Below, one piece after another: positions 1-8,087 of a stretch of 44,491 bases of DNA. Origin of the DNA: a virus. Position 1 is the first letter of the stretch, and each line of letters opens with the position of its first letter. The position numbers and the translations under genes were made by a program. Location: positions 1 through 44,491 of the IMG/VR virus record IMGVR_UViG_3300025010_000107. One strand, 5' to 3'. The notes under the pieces were generated by a model that had not been told where the DNA came from, searched no databases, and saw only the letters and a list, made by a program, of their open reading frames with translations.

Positions 1-6
1 CCCATT

Positions 7-27
7 CCCATAAAATTTTTGGGTTTT
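7..27 (+). terminator. Weak terminator-like hairpin at left end
   Basis: CCCA at 7-10 can pair with TGGG at 20-23 around an A/T-rich centre, and a TTTT run follows at 24-27. If the genome is circular this would sit just after the HNH gene at the right end and before the small terminase gene. The stem is short and AT-rich, so this is only a possibility. Confidence 0.25.
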
Positions 28-76
28 CTGAACATTATTCAAAACGAGGTCGGCAAAAAGTTCAAAGGAGAACACC

Positions 77-421
77 ATGCCAAGAGGTGGCTACAGGCCA
101 AATTCAGGACCGAAGAAGGGCACCAAATACAAAAAGAGCACCGGCAAGCAGACCCGCAGGCCGAAGATCAGCGCCGACATTATAGCGGACGCCAAGGCCG
201 AGCGCCTGGACCCGCTGACCTACATGCTCAATGTGATGAACGACCCCTCCGCCGAGAAGGAACGCCGCGACAGGATGGCGATGGCCGCGGCCCCCTTCGT
301 CCACGCGCGGCAGGCGGACGCCGGCAAAGGCAAAAAGGACGAAAAGAACGACAAGGCTAAAGCGGCCGGATCTGGCAGGTTTGCGCCATCGGCGCCACCA
401 CAACTTAAAGCGGTCAAATGA
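77..421 (+). CDS. terS: Putative terminase small subunit
   Basis: A 114-residue basic, hydrophilic protein that probably recognises phage DNA and recruits the large terminase subunit. It starts with an Arg/Gly/Lys-rich segment (MPRGGYRPNSGPKKG). A central segment around residues 45-75 (LDPLTYMLNVMNDPSA, then RRDRMAMAAAPFVHAR) is typical of small terminase proteins of HK97-like phages. A low-complexity Lys/Ala tail follows. AAAGGAG at 63-69 sits 7 bases before the ATG. The large subunit gene lies 245 bases downstream, separated by an AT-rich helix-turn-helix gene. The assignment rests on this segment and on position; the protein has no obvious helix-turn-helix of its own, so a packaging role for the next gene cannot be excluded. 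Confidence 0.65.
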   Translation: MPRGGYRPNSGPKKGTKYKKSTGKQTRRPKISADIIADAKAERLDPLTYMLNVMNDPSAEKERRDRMAMAAAPFVHARQADAGKGKKDEKNDKAKAAGSGRFAPSAPPQLKAVK

Positions 422-432
422 TTGGAGTTATT

Positions 433-669
433 ATGGAGCATGAATCTTATAAATTAAATAGCTTAGACCGTAAAGACGAAGATATCGAACGCTTTTTAAA
501 AGAGGGTAAAACACGAAAAGAAATAGCTGAAATTTATGGAGTAACAAGAGATACGGTCGGAAGATGGATTAAGTTGATCGAAAAAAGAGCGGGGAGATAC
601 AGGCCGACAAAAAACGAGATAGAAAAGGCAAAAAAACTTCTAAGAAGTGTAGGGTATGAAATAATATGA
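433..669 (+). CDS. Helix-turn-helix DNA-binding protein
   Basis: A 78-residue protein with a helix-turn-helix of the resolvase/transposase/sigma-4 type at about residues 18-50 (EGKTRKEIAEIYGVTRDTVG, followed by RWIK). It is predicted to bind DNA, either as a regulator or as a packaging accessory. The ATG at 433 was chosen over the ATG at 418 because GGAG at 424-427 lies 5 bases before it, whereas 418 has no ribosome-binding site. Its stop overlaps the large terminase start (ATGA). The gene is clearly more AT-rich than both neighbours, which suggests later insertion into the terminase operon. It could also be a true small terminase module; no fuller function is visible. Confidence 0.7.
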   Translation: MEHESYKLNSLDRKDEDIERFLKEGKTRKEIAEIYGVTRDTVGRWIKLIEKRAGRYRPTKNEIEKAKKLLRSVGYEII

Positions 670-2381
670 ACTGGACAACCGCCTGCCCCGATTGGGAGCG
701 CCGCATCCTGGCAAAAGAGAGCCTGATCGCCCTCCCGCCGCTATTCCCGGCCGAAGCAGACTCAGCCCTCGATGTATTCAAGGCCCTGCAGCTCGTCGAT
801 GTCCTTGGTCGGCCCACCTTCGGCGCCATCGGTCGCCAGTGGGTTTTTGACTTCGTGGGGGCCATCTTCGGTGCTTACGATCCGGAAGAGGGCCGGCGCC
901 TGATCTCCGAGTTTTTCCTGTTCGTCTCCAAAAAGAACAGCAAAAGCACCTTGGCGGCCGGCATCATGCTGACCGCCCTAATTCGCAACTGGCGCGACTC
1001 CGCCGAATTTCTGATCCTGGCCCCCACCGTGGAGATCGCCAACAACTCGTTTTACCCGGCCCGCGACATGGTGAAGGCCGACGAAGAGCTTTCGGCCCTG
1101 CTCCACATCCAGGAGCACTATCGGCAGATCACCCACCGGGGAAACGGGGCCACCCTCAAAATCGTGGCGGCCGACAACGAAACCGTAGGCGGCAAGAAGG
1201 CAACTGGCATCCTGGTGGATGAACTCTGGCTATTCGGCAAGCGCCAGAACGCCGAAAACATGCTGCGAGAGGCTTGCGGAGGCCTTGCCAGCCGTCCGGA
1301 GGGATTCGTCATATACCTTTCGACGCAATCCGACGAGGCGCCGGCGGGGGTCTTTAAGCAGAAGCTGGATTATGCCCGCGGGGTTCGCGACGGCCGCATA
1401 GACGACAACCGGTTTTTGCCAGTCCTGTACGAATTTCCAGAATCGATCTTGAAAGACAAGTCCCACCTCGACCCGGCAAACTTCTACATCACCAACCCGA
1501 ACATGGGCGCGTCGGTAGATGAAGAGTTTTTAAAGCGTGAGCACCTCAAGGCCCAGGAGGCCGGCGAAGAGTCGGTCCAAGGTTTTCTTGCCAAGCACCT
1601 AAACGTCGAAATGGGCCTCGCCCTCAAATCTAAGCGCTGGAGCGGTGCCGATTTCTGGATGCAAGCGGCCGGAGCGGTCACCCTGGACGACATCTTGACC
1701 CGATGCGAAGTGGTAGTTGTCGGAATTGATGGCGGCGGCCTGGACGATCTCTTGGGGCTTGCCGTTATCGGGCGCGAGATCGACACAGGGCACTGGCTTT
1801 TATGGACCCGGGCATGGGCGTCGGCCATCGCCCTGGATCGTCGGAAGTCGGAAGTGTCGAAATACCGTGACTTCGAAAAGGACGGCGACTTGATAATTGT
1901 CGATGAGGTCGGCCAGGACATCGAGCAGATCGGTGAGATCATCGAGCAGATTGAATCCGCTGGCCTACTGGACCGGATCGGGGTGGACCCGGCCGGAATC
2001 GGTGACATCGTGGACGAGATAGTGCTGGTCCGCGAGATAGAGCATGATCGAGTTGTGGGCATCCCACAGGGATGGCGCCTTATGGGGGCCATAAAGACCA
2101 CGGAGCGCAAGCTGGCCGGAAAGCCGGACGCCCAAGATGAGGGCCGCGGCCGAAAACTGATCCATGGAGGCCAGTCGCTCATGGCTTGGTGTGTCGGAAA
2201 TGCCAGAGTCGAGCCCAAGGGCAACGCCATTTTGATCACAAAACAGGCCAGCGGCACCGGAAAGATAGACCCGCTCATGGCCACCTTTAACGCCGTGGCG
2301 CTCATGGCGATGAATCCAGAAGCCCGCCAAGGCGGCAGTATATCGAAAAACCCCTTTGTTGACGTGGAGATTGACCGATGA
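666..2381 (+). CDS. terL: Terminase large subunit
   Basis: The 571-residue packaging motor of the Terminase_1 type. Its ATPase pumps DNA into the prohead and its nuclease cuts the concatemer. The N-terminal ATPase has a Walker A-like segment SKKNSKST at residues 88-95 (many large terminases have R/K-KNGKS here), followed by the coupling region ILAPTVEIANNSFYPARDMV. A Walker B, ILVDELWLFG, lies near residue 182. The C-terminal RNase H-like nuclease begins near residue 350 with VVGIDGGGLDDLLGLAVIG, where the first Asp is the expected metal ligand. Length is normal for the family. The start overlaps the upstream stop and the 3' end overlaps the next gene by 4 bases, so translation is probably coupled. 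Confidence 0.96.
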   Translation: MNWTTACPDWERRILAKESLIALPPLFPAEADSALDVFKALQLVDVLGRPTFGAIGRQWVFDFVGAIFGAYDPEEGRRLISEFFLFVSKKNSKSTLAAGIMLTALIRNWRDSAEFLILAPTVEIANNSFYPARDMVKADEELSALLHIQEHYRQITHRGNGATLKIVAADNETVGGKKATGILVDELWLFGKRQNAENMLREACGGLASRPEGFVIYLSTQSDEAPAGVFKQKLDYARGVRDGRIDDNRFLPVLYEFPESILKDKSHLDPANFYITNPNMGASVDEEFLKREHLKAQEAGEESVQGFLAKHLNVEMGLALKSKRWSGADFWMQAAGAVTLDDILTRCEVVVVGIDGGGLDDLLGLAVIGREIDTGHWLLWTRAWASAIALDRRKSEVSKYRDFEKDGDLIIVDEVGQDIEQIGEIIEQIESAGLLDRIGVDPAGIGDIVDEIVLVREIEHDRVVGIPQGWRLMGAIKTTERKLAGKPDAQDEGRGRKLIHGGQSLMAWCVGNARVEPKGNAILITKQASGTGKIDPLMATFNAVALMAMNPEARQGGSISKNPFVDVEIDR

Positions 2382-2578
2382 AGTGCCCAAAATGCGGTAT
2401 GGACGGCAGAAGTTCTGTGATTCGCACCCTGAAATGCGCCGATGGCGTCATTCGGTGGCGATTGTGCGGCGAGTGCAATAGGGTTTCCAGTTCGACAGAA
2501 GCTTTCGACGAAGAATCAGTGCAAAATCTAAGTACCACCTCAAAACAGACGGATATTTTGCTAAATAGCGCTATTTAG
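2378..2578 (+). CDS. Small zinc ribbon protein
   Basis: A 66-residue protein with two Cys pairs, CPKCG at residues 3-7 and CGEC near residue 31, separated by about 25 residues. The arrangement resembles the N-terminal zinc ribbon of NrdR and phage Com-like proteins, and it probably binds one zinc ion and nucleic acid. It overlaps the large terminase by 4 bases. Its last codons run into a perfect palindrome (2559-2580), so the C-terminal residues and stop codon are part of that element. The role is unknown. Confidence 0.7.
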   Translation: MKCPKCGMDGRSSVIRTLKCADGVIRWRLCGECNRVSSSTEAFDEESVQNLSTTSKQTDILLNSAI

Positions 2579-2622
2579 CATTAACCGAGTTGCGGGCCCA
2601 CAACATGTAGCGCTATCCAGCA
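2559..2622. promoter_or_regulatory. 22-bp perfect palindrome plus partial second copy
   Basis: Positions 2559-2580 form a perfect 22-bp palindrome centred on TAGCGCTA. A second, imperfect copy of its right part, TAGCGCTATCCAGCA at 2608-2622, matches 13 of 15 bases of 2566-2580. The element lies between the zinc ribbon gene and the portal gene. No T-tract follows, so a terminator is unlikely. Dimeric protein binding (operator) is the better reading, and recombination or packaging recognition are alternatives. Confidence 0.5.
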
Positions 2623-2659
2623 ATCATTATCGGTATCTTTAGCCGAAGGTGGTAGCTGG

Positions 2660-3934
2660 ATGAAGATTTGGCCGTTTGGCCGCAAAAAGCCGGAAATCAA
2701 AGCCTCTTACAGTGGAGAAATATCCACCGAAGCGGCTATTAAGCTGATTTCCGAGGAGCTTGGCCGCATGGTTGGCGGCCGATCCGGCGCCGGCCAGCTC
2801 GTAAATGAGCAAACGGCCATGCAGTTTTCCGCCGTTTACGCCTGCGTCTCCCTCCTTTCGGGCACCATAGCCAGCCTATCATGTGAAGTTTTCAAGCGCG
2901 TAGGCGAAGACGAGCGCGAGTTGGCGCCAGATCATCCGGCCTTCCCACTACTCCACGACGAACCCAATCCCACCATGAGCGCCTACGTCTTTTGGGAGAC
3001 CGAAGGCGCGGACTGCTATTTGGCCGGGAACGCCTATGCCATTATTGCACGCAAGAAAAGCGGTCGGCCCGTCGGCCTGTATTGGGCTCCGGCGTCGCGC
3101 GTGACTCCGAAACTTAGCCAGGATTATTCCCGCATCATCTACCAGATCACATTTGACGGTCGCCAGACTAAGAGCTTCGACCAGGACGACATCCTACACT
3201 TTCCCTGCATCGGATGGGATGGCCTCAAGGGCCGCAGTCCCATCGCCGACGCCCGGGAGTCAATAGGCCTTGGCCTTGCCGGCGAGCAATTCAACGCCAA
3301 GTACTTTTCAAACGCCATAACCTCGGACGTCTCCATCTCTTTCGATAAGCCCATGAAAGAGGAGGCGATGAAGCAGTTCAGGGCGTCGCTTCAAAAGCGC
3401 TACGGCAACGCCGAGGGCTCATCGAATATGCGGTTGCCGCTGGTTCTTACCGACGGCGCCAAAGTCACCAGCCTTCGGATGAACGCCGACGATGCCCAAA
3501 TGATGCTTTCACGGCGATTCCAGATCGAGGACATCTGTCGTTTCTACGGCGTGCCCCTCCACCTCGTTTCGAGCACCGAAAAAAGCACCTCGTGGGGTAC
3601 CGGCATCGAAGAGCAGACCATCGGCTTCGTCAAATTCGTTTTGCGCCGCCGGCTCAAGATGATGGAGCAAGAAGTCAACCGCAAGTTGATCGACGATCCG
3701 CGCTATTTTTGCAAATTCAACATGGATGACATCCTGCGCGGAGACATCAAGACCCGCGCCGAGTTCTATAAGATTGCCATAGGCGGCAATCAGGTTCCCG
3801 GCTTTATGACGCCGAACGAAATCCGAAAACTCGAAAACAGAAGGCCGCTCGAAGGCGAAAAGTACAACAAGCCCTATGACCCGGCCGAAGCGAATAAGGG
3901 AGCGCCAGATGCTGGTCAACCTGATGCGAAATAG
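2660..3934 (+). CDS. Portal protein (HK97 family)
   Basis: A 424-residue protein forming the dodecameric ring at the head vertex through which DNA passes. The sequence follows the HK97 portal pattern: an N-terminal segment with AVYACVSLLSGTIASLSCEV, then HPAFPLLHDEPNP near residue 95, then a conserved middle with FPCIGWDGLKGRSPIADARE. The region ending VSSTEKSTSWGTGIEEQTIG is typical of the stem and wing area. The C-terminus is hydrophilic with Pro and Gly, as usual. GAAGGTGG at 2645-2652 provides the ribosome-binding site. The gene is followed by the head protease and capsid genes in the standard order. Confidence 0.95.
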   Translation: MKIWPFGRKKPEIKASYSGEISTEAAIKLISEELGRMVGGRSGAGQLVNEQTAMQFSAVYACVSLLSGTIASLSCEVFKRVGEDERELAPDHPAFPLLHDEPNPTMSAYVFWETEGADCYLAGNAYAIIARKKSGRPVGLYWAPASRVTPKLSQDYSRIIYQITFDGRQTKSFDQDDILHFPCIGWDGLKGRSPIADARESIGLGLAGEQFNAKYFSNAITSDVSISFDKPMKEEAMKQFRASLQKRYGNAEGSSNMRLPLVLTDGAKVTSLRMNADDAQMMLSRRFQIEDICRFYGVPLHLVSSTEKSTSWGTGIEEQTIGFVKFVLRRRLKMMEQEVNRKLIDDPRYFCKFNMDDILRGDIKTRAEFYKIAIGGNQVPGFMTPNEIRKLENRRPLEGEKYNKPYDPAEANKGAPDAGQPDAK

Positions 3935-4652
3935 GCCCGAAAAGGTGGCCACGGACAACCCCAAAGCGGTTATCGACGCTTCGAAAAAGGAAGCTACGGT
4001 CTACGTTTATGATGAAATTTGGAATTACGGCATCAACGCCAAGGATTTTGTCAAAGAGATAAATAATCTTGACGTAGACACTATCCATCTCCGGATTGAC
4101 TCTCCCGGTGGAGATGTTTTTGCGGCCAGGGCTATGCAAACGGCCTTGAAGCAGCACAAGGCCAAGGTGATCGCCCACATCGATGGTTGCGCCGCTTCGG
4201 CCGCCACGTTTTTAGCTATGGGGGCCGACGAAATAGAGATCGTGGAAGGCGGTTTTTTCATGATCCACAAGGCCGCCATGGTCATCGATATCCTTGGATA
4301 CTACAACGAAGATAATCTGGTGAAGTTGATTGACGAAGTAGGTAAGCAAGTAGAGTTTTTGCGAAAAGTTGACGATTCAATCGTCACTGACTACGCCCAA
4401 AAAACAGGCAAGAGCGCCGACGAAATCAAGGCCTGGATGACCGAAACCAAGTGGTTTTCGGCCCAAGAGGCGCTGGACGCCGGTTTCGTTGACCGAATCT
4501 ATGAAGGTAAGCCGGTAGAGAACCGCTTCGACCTTTCATTTTTCAGCAACGCCCCCAAAGAGCTTATCGGGCGGCCGCAGCCCAGGGAAGAGCCCAAAAC
4601 CACAGACACGGCGGCGCTGTTACGGCGTCTTGAACTCGAAATCGCCCAATAA
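3909..4652 (+). CDS. ClpP-like head maturation protease
   Basis: A 247-residue serine protease of the S14 (ClpP) family that cleaves the scaffold-like part of the capsid protein during prohead maturation. The oxyanion-hole segment SPGGD is at residues 65-69. The nucleophile Ser is in GCAASAAT (residue 97) and the catalytic His in FFMIHKA (residue 120). The C-terminal 40 residues are hydrophilic. ATG 3909 is preferred because AAGGGAG at 3896-3902 lies 6 bases upstream; an upstream in-frame ATG at 3876 lacks such a site. The gene overlaps the 3' end of the portal gene by 26 bases. Confidence 0.93.
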   Translation: MLVNLMRNRPEKVATDNPKAVIDASKKEATVYVYDEIWNYGINAKDFVKEINNLDVDTIHLRIDSPGGDVFAARAMQTALKQHKAKVIAHIDGCAASAATFLAMGADEIEIVEGGFFMIHKAAMVIDILGYYNEDNLVKLIDEVGKQVEFLRKVDDSIVTDYAQKTGKSADEIKAWMTETKWFSAQEALDAGFVDRIYEGKPVENRFDLSFFSNAPKELIGRPQPREEPKTTDTAALLRRLELEIAQ

Positions 4653-4670
4653 AAAGGAGATCGAAAGAAA

Positions 4671-5996
4671 ATGAAAAGTATTCAGAAACTTCGCAAACAG
4701 AAGGCCGAACTCGCTGCCAAGGCCAAGAAACTGATCGAGGATAACGGCGGCGACAAGTGGACCGATGCCCATCAAGCCGACTACGACGGCACCATGGCGC
4801 AGATTAAGGCGGTGAACTCCGAAATCGAGCGTCACCAGGCCCTGATCGCCGATGCCGGCGACATTCTGGACGTCGAAAACGAAGACATCGATGCCGCGTC
4901 CGTTGCCGGCCGGGCCGCAAACTCCCACATCCAGGTCCAGGCCAAGCGCGTTTATCGCAACATCGGCGAGCAGATGCAGGATGTTCAGGCCATGACCCAG
5001 GACACCTCCGAAGCGCCCCGGGCCCGCGATCGCTTCCAGAAGGTCGTCAACGCCTCCGGCGCCTCCACGGGAATCGATTCCGATGGTGGGTACCTGGTGG
5101 AGACCGACAAGGCCACCGACATCATGCAGACCGCCGTTGAAACCGGCGCCCTCTCTTCGCGCTGCACGCGCCAACCCATCGGCGCCAACTCCGACAGCTT
5201 CGAGTACCTGGCCTTCAAGGACCGTGACCGCAGCGCCGGCACGATGCTTGGCGGCATCCAGGTTTACCGCAAGGCCGAATCCTCCCTGATGGCCTCCAGC
5301 GGCAAAGCTGTGCTGGAGCCGCGCGAGCTGCGCCTCGAAGATATGTATGGCCTGATCTACGTCACCAACCGCATGCTGCGCGATGCCGTAGCTATGGCCA
5401 ACTACACGAAGCAGGGATTGCGCAACCAGCTCTCTTGGAAGTTGGACCTTGAAATCTGGCAGGGCACCGGCTCGGGACAGTGTCTCGGTATCACCAATAG
5501 CGATCTGCTGGTATCCGTGGCCGCGGAAAACGCGCAAACCACCGACACCATCAACGCCGCCAACCTGGTGAAGATGCTGGCCCGCTTCAAGGGCAACCTG
5601 CAGAAAGCCGCCTGGTTCACCAACCAAGACTGCTTGCCCCAATTCCCGCTGCTGACCATGCCCGGCAGCACGGCCGGCGTTCCGATCTTCTTGCCCGGCG
5701 GCTCGCTGTCTGGCGCCCCCCTGGGAACCCTGCTCGGCATCCCCATCGTGCCCATCGAGTTCGCCTCCACCATCGGCGATGTTTACGACATCATGCTGGC
5801 CGATTTCAGCGAGTATATGCTGATCGAAAAAGGTGGCGTCGAAGAAAGCGAAAGCATGCATGTCCGTTACCTCTACGACGAAATGTGCTTCCGTTTCATC
5901 GCGCGCAACAACGGCCAGCCCATGCACGAAAGCCCGATCACGCCGTACAAGGGCAGCAACACCTTGAGCCCCTTCGTGACCTTGGCGACCCGGTAA
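4671..5996 (+). CDS. Major capsid protein (HK97 fold)
   Basis: A 441-residue capsid protein. The first roughly 100 residues are charged and helical (IQKLRKQKAELAAKAKKLIE) like the HK97 delta domain, which acts as internal scaffold and is removed by the protease encoded just upstream. The mature part begins around residues 110-135, before SGIDSDGG-type sequence (here ASTGIDSDGGYLV), and then shows the usual E-loop and P-domain patterns, ending in a core with VRYLYDEMCFRFIARNNGQP. AAGGAG precedes the ATG by about 12 bases. There is no separate scaffold gene, as expected for this family. A GC hairpin follows the stop. Confidence 0.95.
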   Translation: MKSIQKLRKQKAELAAKAKKLIEDNGGDKWTDAHQADYDGTMAQIKAVNSEIERHQALIADAGDILDVENEDIDAASVAGRAANSHIQVQAKRVYRNIGEQMQDVQAMTQDTSEAPRARDRFQKVVNASGASTGIDSDGGYLVETDKATDIMQTAVETGALSSRCTRQPIGANSDSFEYLAFKDRDRSAGTMLGGIQVYRKAESSLMASSGKAVLEPRELRLEDMYGLIYVTNRMLRDAVAMANYTKQGLRNQLSWKLDLEIWQGTGSGQCLGITNSDLLVSVAAENAQTTDTINAANLVKMLARFKGNLQKAAWFTNQDCLPQFPLLTMPGSTAGVPIFLPGGSLSGAPLGTLLGIPIVPIEFASTIGDVYDIMLADFSEYMLIEKGGVEESESMHVRYLYDEMCFRFIARNNGQPMHESPITPYKGSNTLSPFVTLATR

Positions 5997-6016
5997 CCAA
6001 AATTTAAATCAATGAT

Positions 6017-6035
6017 GGGCGGCATTGCGCCGCCC
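6017..6035 (+). terminator. GC hairpin after capsid gene
   Basis: GGGCGGC (6017-6023) and GCCGCCC (6029-6035) form a perfect 7-bp stem with a 5-base loop, 20 bases after the capsid stop. There is no U-tract, so it is not a standard intrinsic terminator. It may protect the 3' end of capsid mRNA or partly block read-through so that capsid is made in excess. Confidence 0.45.
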
Positions 6036-6058
6036 CGTTGAAAGGAGAAAACAGCACA

Positions 6059-6532
6059 ATGAAGACCATCGAGCATATGCCCATCATCGAGGCCTTGACC
6101 CCCGGGACGACCGGCGCCGCCGACAGAACTGGCGACTATATGAGCCTGAAAAACTGCCCCAACGGCGTAGCCGTCTATGTCCACATGAACCAGGCCAATG
6201 CCGCCTCGGCCGAAATCAGCCTTTTGCAGGCAACAGCGGTGGCCGGTACCGGCGCTAAGGCCGTTACAGCACTCGTGCCGATCTGGTCCAACCTGGACTG
6301 CGCCGCAAGCGATATCATGGTGAAGCGCGATGCGGCAGCGTCCTATGAGACGGATGCCGGCGTGAAGCACAAGATCGTCAAGCTGGTTGTCAAGCCCGAA
6401 GACCTGGACGTATCCGGGGGCTTCGATTGTCTGGCCGTTTTTATCGCCAGCAGCGACGTTGCCAACATCATCGGCGCATTTTACCAGCCCCTCGGCCGGC
6501 GCTATGCCAATGAATCCATGATCGCCGACTAA
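6059..6532 (+). CDS. Probable head-associated protein
   Basis: A 157-residue protein of unknown fold, directly downstream of the capsid gene where many phages encode head decoration or head-fibre proteins. The sequence is rich in Ala, Val and Gly with alternating hydrophobic residues (VAVYVHMNQANAASAEISLL), suggesting a beta-rich structure. The ATG at 6059 has AAAGGAG at 6041-6047; an in-frame TTG at 6038 lies upstream of that site and is unlikely. No catalytic motif is visible. Assignment to the virion is from position only. Confidence 0.6.
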   Translation: MKTIEHMPIIEALTPGTTGAADRTGDYMSLKNCPNGVAVYVHMNQANAASAEISLLQATAVAGTGAKAVTALVPIWSNLDCAASDIMVKRDAAASYETDAGVKHKIVKLVVKPEDLDVSGGFDCLAVFIASSDVANIIGAFYQPLGRRYANESMIAD

Positions 6533-6565
6533 GAAGGGCGGACGCCCACCATGGGAGAAGAAATC

Positions 6566-6760
6566 ATGAGAGTAAGATTGACCGGAAGGTGGGGCTCTCG
6601 GCTACCTGGAAGCATCATCAGCGTTTCCGAAGCGCGGGCCTTCTACCTGCAAAACGAATTGAAGATCGGCAAGATCATCGACCCGATGCCGGAACGGCCG
6701 ACAGTGGCCCAGGCGAAGGCGAAAGAAGTTGACAGGGCCAAGGCGAAAAAAGGCGAATAA
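6566..6760 (+). CDS. Small hypothetical head-region protein
   Basis: A 64-residue basic protein starting MRVRLTGRWGSRLPGSIISV and ending in an Ala/Lys-rich tail. GGGAG at 6553-6557 is 8 bases before the ATG at 6566; the alternative ATG at 6551 has no good site. The N-terminal part resembles small SH3-like or beta-barrel proteins found between capsid and connector genes, but no family can be named from sequence alone. Stop and next start are immediately adjacent. Confidence 0.6.
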   Translation: MRVRLTGRWGSRLPGSIISVSEARAFYLQNELKIGKIIDPMPERPTVAQAKAKEVDRAKAKKGE

Positions 6761-7336
6761 ATGCCGCTCATGTACTTTTCAGATCTTGATCTGATCAAGA
6801 CGCAATGCAACCTCGACGATTCTTTTGTCGCGGATGATACCCTTCTTTTGACCCTGTTCGAAAATGAAGCGGTCGTCCATGCTCAAAACAGAACGCGGAG
6901 ATACCTCACGGCTACGGCCCTGACCGAGGAACTGGACGAGTTCCCGGTCGGGGCCATTCCGCTCGCGGCCAACCTGAACAGCGTCACGTCGATCAAGTAT
7001 TTCACCGATGCTTCGGCATCCGAGCAGACCTTGGCAACCGATCAATATGAAGTCAAAACCAAGCCGATGGTCGGGCTCGTCCGGCCAGCGCGCTATTGCT
7101 ACTGGCCCGCGGGGGCCTACAAGATCACCATCGCTTACAACGCTGGCTACGGGACTGACGCCGGGCAAACTCCGGTCCCGGCCCCGATCCAGGTTTGGCT
7201 TTTGGCCGCCATCGCCACGAAGTACGCCAACAGAGAAATCGCCACGATCGGCCAGGGGCAAGCGCAGGCCGTCGAGCTGCCATCGAAGATTTTTGACGAT
7301 CTGCTGGATATGTACGCCGTCCCGGTGGTGCCATGA
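6761..7336 (+). CDS. Head-tail connector protein (gp6-like)
   Basis: A 191-residue protein of the HK97 gp6/SPP1 gp15 adaptor type, which forms a ring under the portal. The N-terminal helix pattern DLDLIKTQCNLDDSFVADDT followed by an acidic helix LLTLFENEAV is characteristic. A middle segment with the pattern SVTSIKYF..., a VGLVRPARYCYWP stretch and a C-terminal helix (IQVWLLAAIATKYANRE) complete the family pattern. It is located between head and tail genes and overlaps the next gene by 4 bases. Confidence 0.85.
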   Translation: MPLMYFSDLDLIKTQCNLDDSFVADDTLLLTLFENEAVVHAQNRTRRYLTATALTEELDEFPVGAIPLAANLNSVTSIKYFTDASASEQTLATDQYEVKTKPMVGLVRPARYCYWPAGAYKITIAYNAGYGTDAGQTPVPAPIQVWLLAAIATKYANREIATIGQGQAQAVELPSKIFDDLLDMYAVPVVP

Positions 7337-7665
7337 AGGCAGGGGCGCTTCGCCATATCTTGGTTTTCCAGACCAAGACCGAAACCAGCGATGGCATGGG
7401 CCCGGGCGGCGCAGAATCATGGGCCGACACGCTGACGGCGAGGGCCGAACGCTGGCACATCTCCGGCGCCGAACGAGTAGAGGCCGCCCGCACCAAGCAA
7501 AACAGCATGGTCCGATGGCACTGCCGCCACAACGCCGCGATAGTGCCGACGATGCGCATCAAATGGGTGAACGCCGGGGTGACGCACTACCAAGAGATCC
7601 TGGCCGTCAACCCGCTCGACCAGCAGAACCGGGAAATTGAGATTTTGGCGGAAGAAAAGATATGA
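7333..7665 (+). CDS. Head closure protein (head-tail joining)
   Basis: A 110-residue protein of the Phage_H_T_join type (SPP1 gp16 / HK97 gp7-9 neighbourhood). It is expected to form the ring that closes the head exit after packaging. Typical features are the N-terminal GALRHILVFQTKTET, the central WADTLTARAERWHISGAER, the RWHCRHNAAIVPTMRIKW beta segment and the ending LDQQNREIEILAEE. Overlaps of 4 bases with both neighbours indicate coupled translation within the connector operon. Confidence 0.88.
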   Translation: MKAGALRHILVFQTKTETSDGMGPGGAESWADTLTARAERWHISGAERVEAARTKQNSMVRWHCRHNAAIVPTMRIKWVNAGVTHYQEILAVNPLDQQNREIEILAEEKI

Positions 7666-8087
7666 GCCTCGCGCAAATAAAAATCGATTGGGACGCAAGA
7701 CCTTTCACGGCCGAAGTGCGCAGAGGCATGGAAGAGATCGTTCAGAAAACTGCCGCCTACGTCGAGGAAGAGGCCAAGAAAAACCTTGAGCGCTCTGCGC
7801 CCGACTCCACCGGCACCCTGGCCAGCGAAATCGACATCATGACCAGCAAATACAAGGACGGCGGATATCTTGTCACGGCGCAGGCCAACCGCGCGCGCGA
7901 TGTGAGCCCCGAAACGGTCTCAAGTTACGACGAGTTGAAGTGGAAAAGCGGCGACCCGTATGCTTCTTTCGTTGAGCTTGGAACCAAGAACATGCAGGGG
8001 CTTTCCTACATGCGAAAGGCCTTGCGGCGCGGCAAGTATAAGGCGCGCGCCCTCATGAAGCAGATGTTCGGAGAGTTGCGCGGATGA
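7662..8087 (+). CDS. Tail completion protein (HK97 gp10-like)
   Basis: A 141-residue neck protein of the HK97 gp10 family that joins the head closure ring to the tail. The pattern is a helical N-terminus (AYVEEEAKKNLERSAPDSTG), a beta region, and a conserved YASFVELGTKNMQGLSYMRKA segment before a final basic helix. That FVELGT...PFMR-like segment is the family signature. It overlaps both neighbouring genes by 4 bases. Confidence 0.88.
   Translation: MSLAQIKIDWDARPFTAEVRRGMEEIVQKTAAYVEEEAKKNLERSAPDSTGTLASEIDIMTSKYKDGGYLVTAQANRARDVSPETVSSYDELKWKSGDPYASFVELGTKNMQGLSYMRKALRRGKYKARALMKQMFGELRG

Noticed and set aside
19-360. Open frame overlapping the small terminase, which would stay open across the right-left end junction from an ATG at 44480
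   Set aside because: No ribosome-binding site, mostly overlaps the better-supported gene at 77-421, and is Arg/Gly/Gln-rich as expected for a shifted frame.
1484-2305. Minus-strand open frame opposite the large terminase nuclease domain
   Set aside because: Ser/Pro/Arg-rich shadow of a well-supported gene with no ribosome-binding site.
3876-3908. Upstream start for the head protease
   Set aside because: No ribosome-binding site; ATG 3909 has AAGGGAG at a good distance.
4620-5927. 435-codon open frame on the minus strand across the capsid gene
   Set aside because: It mirrors the codon structure of a strongly supported capsid gene in GC-rich DNA, has Gly/His/Asp-rich low-complexity sequence and no neighbours on the minus strand.
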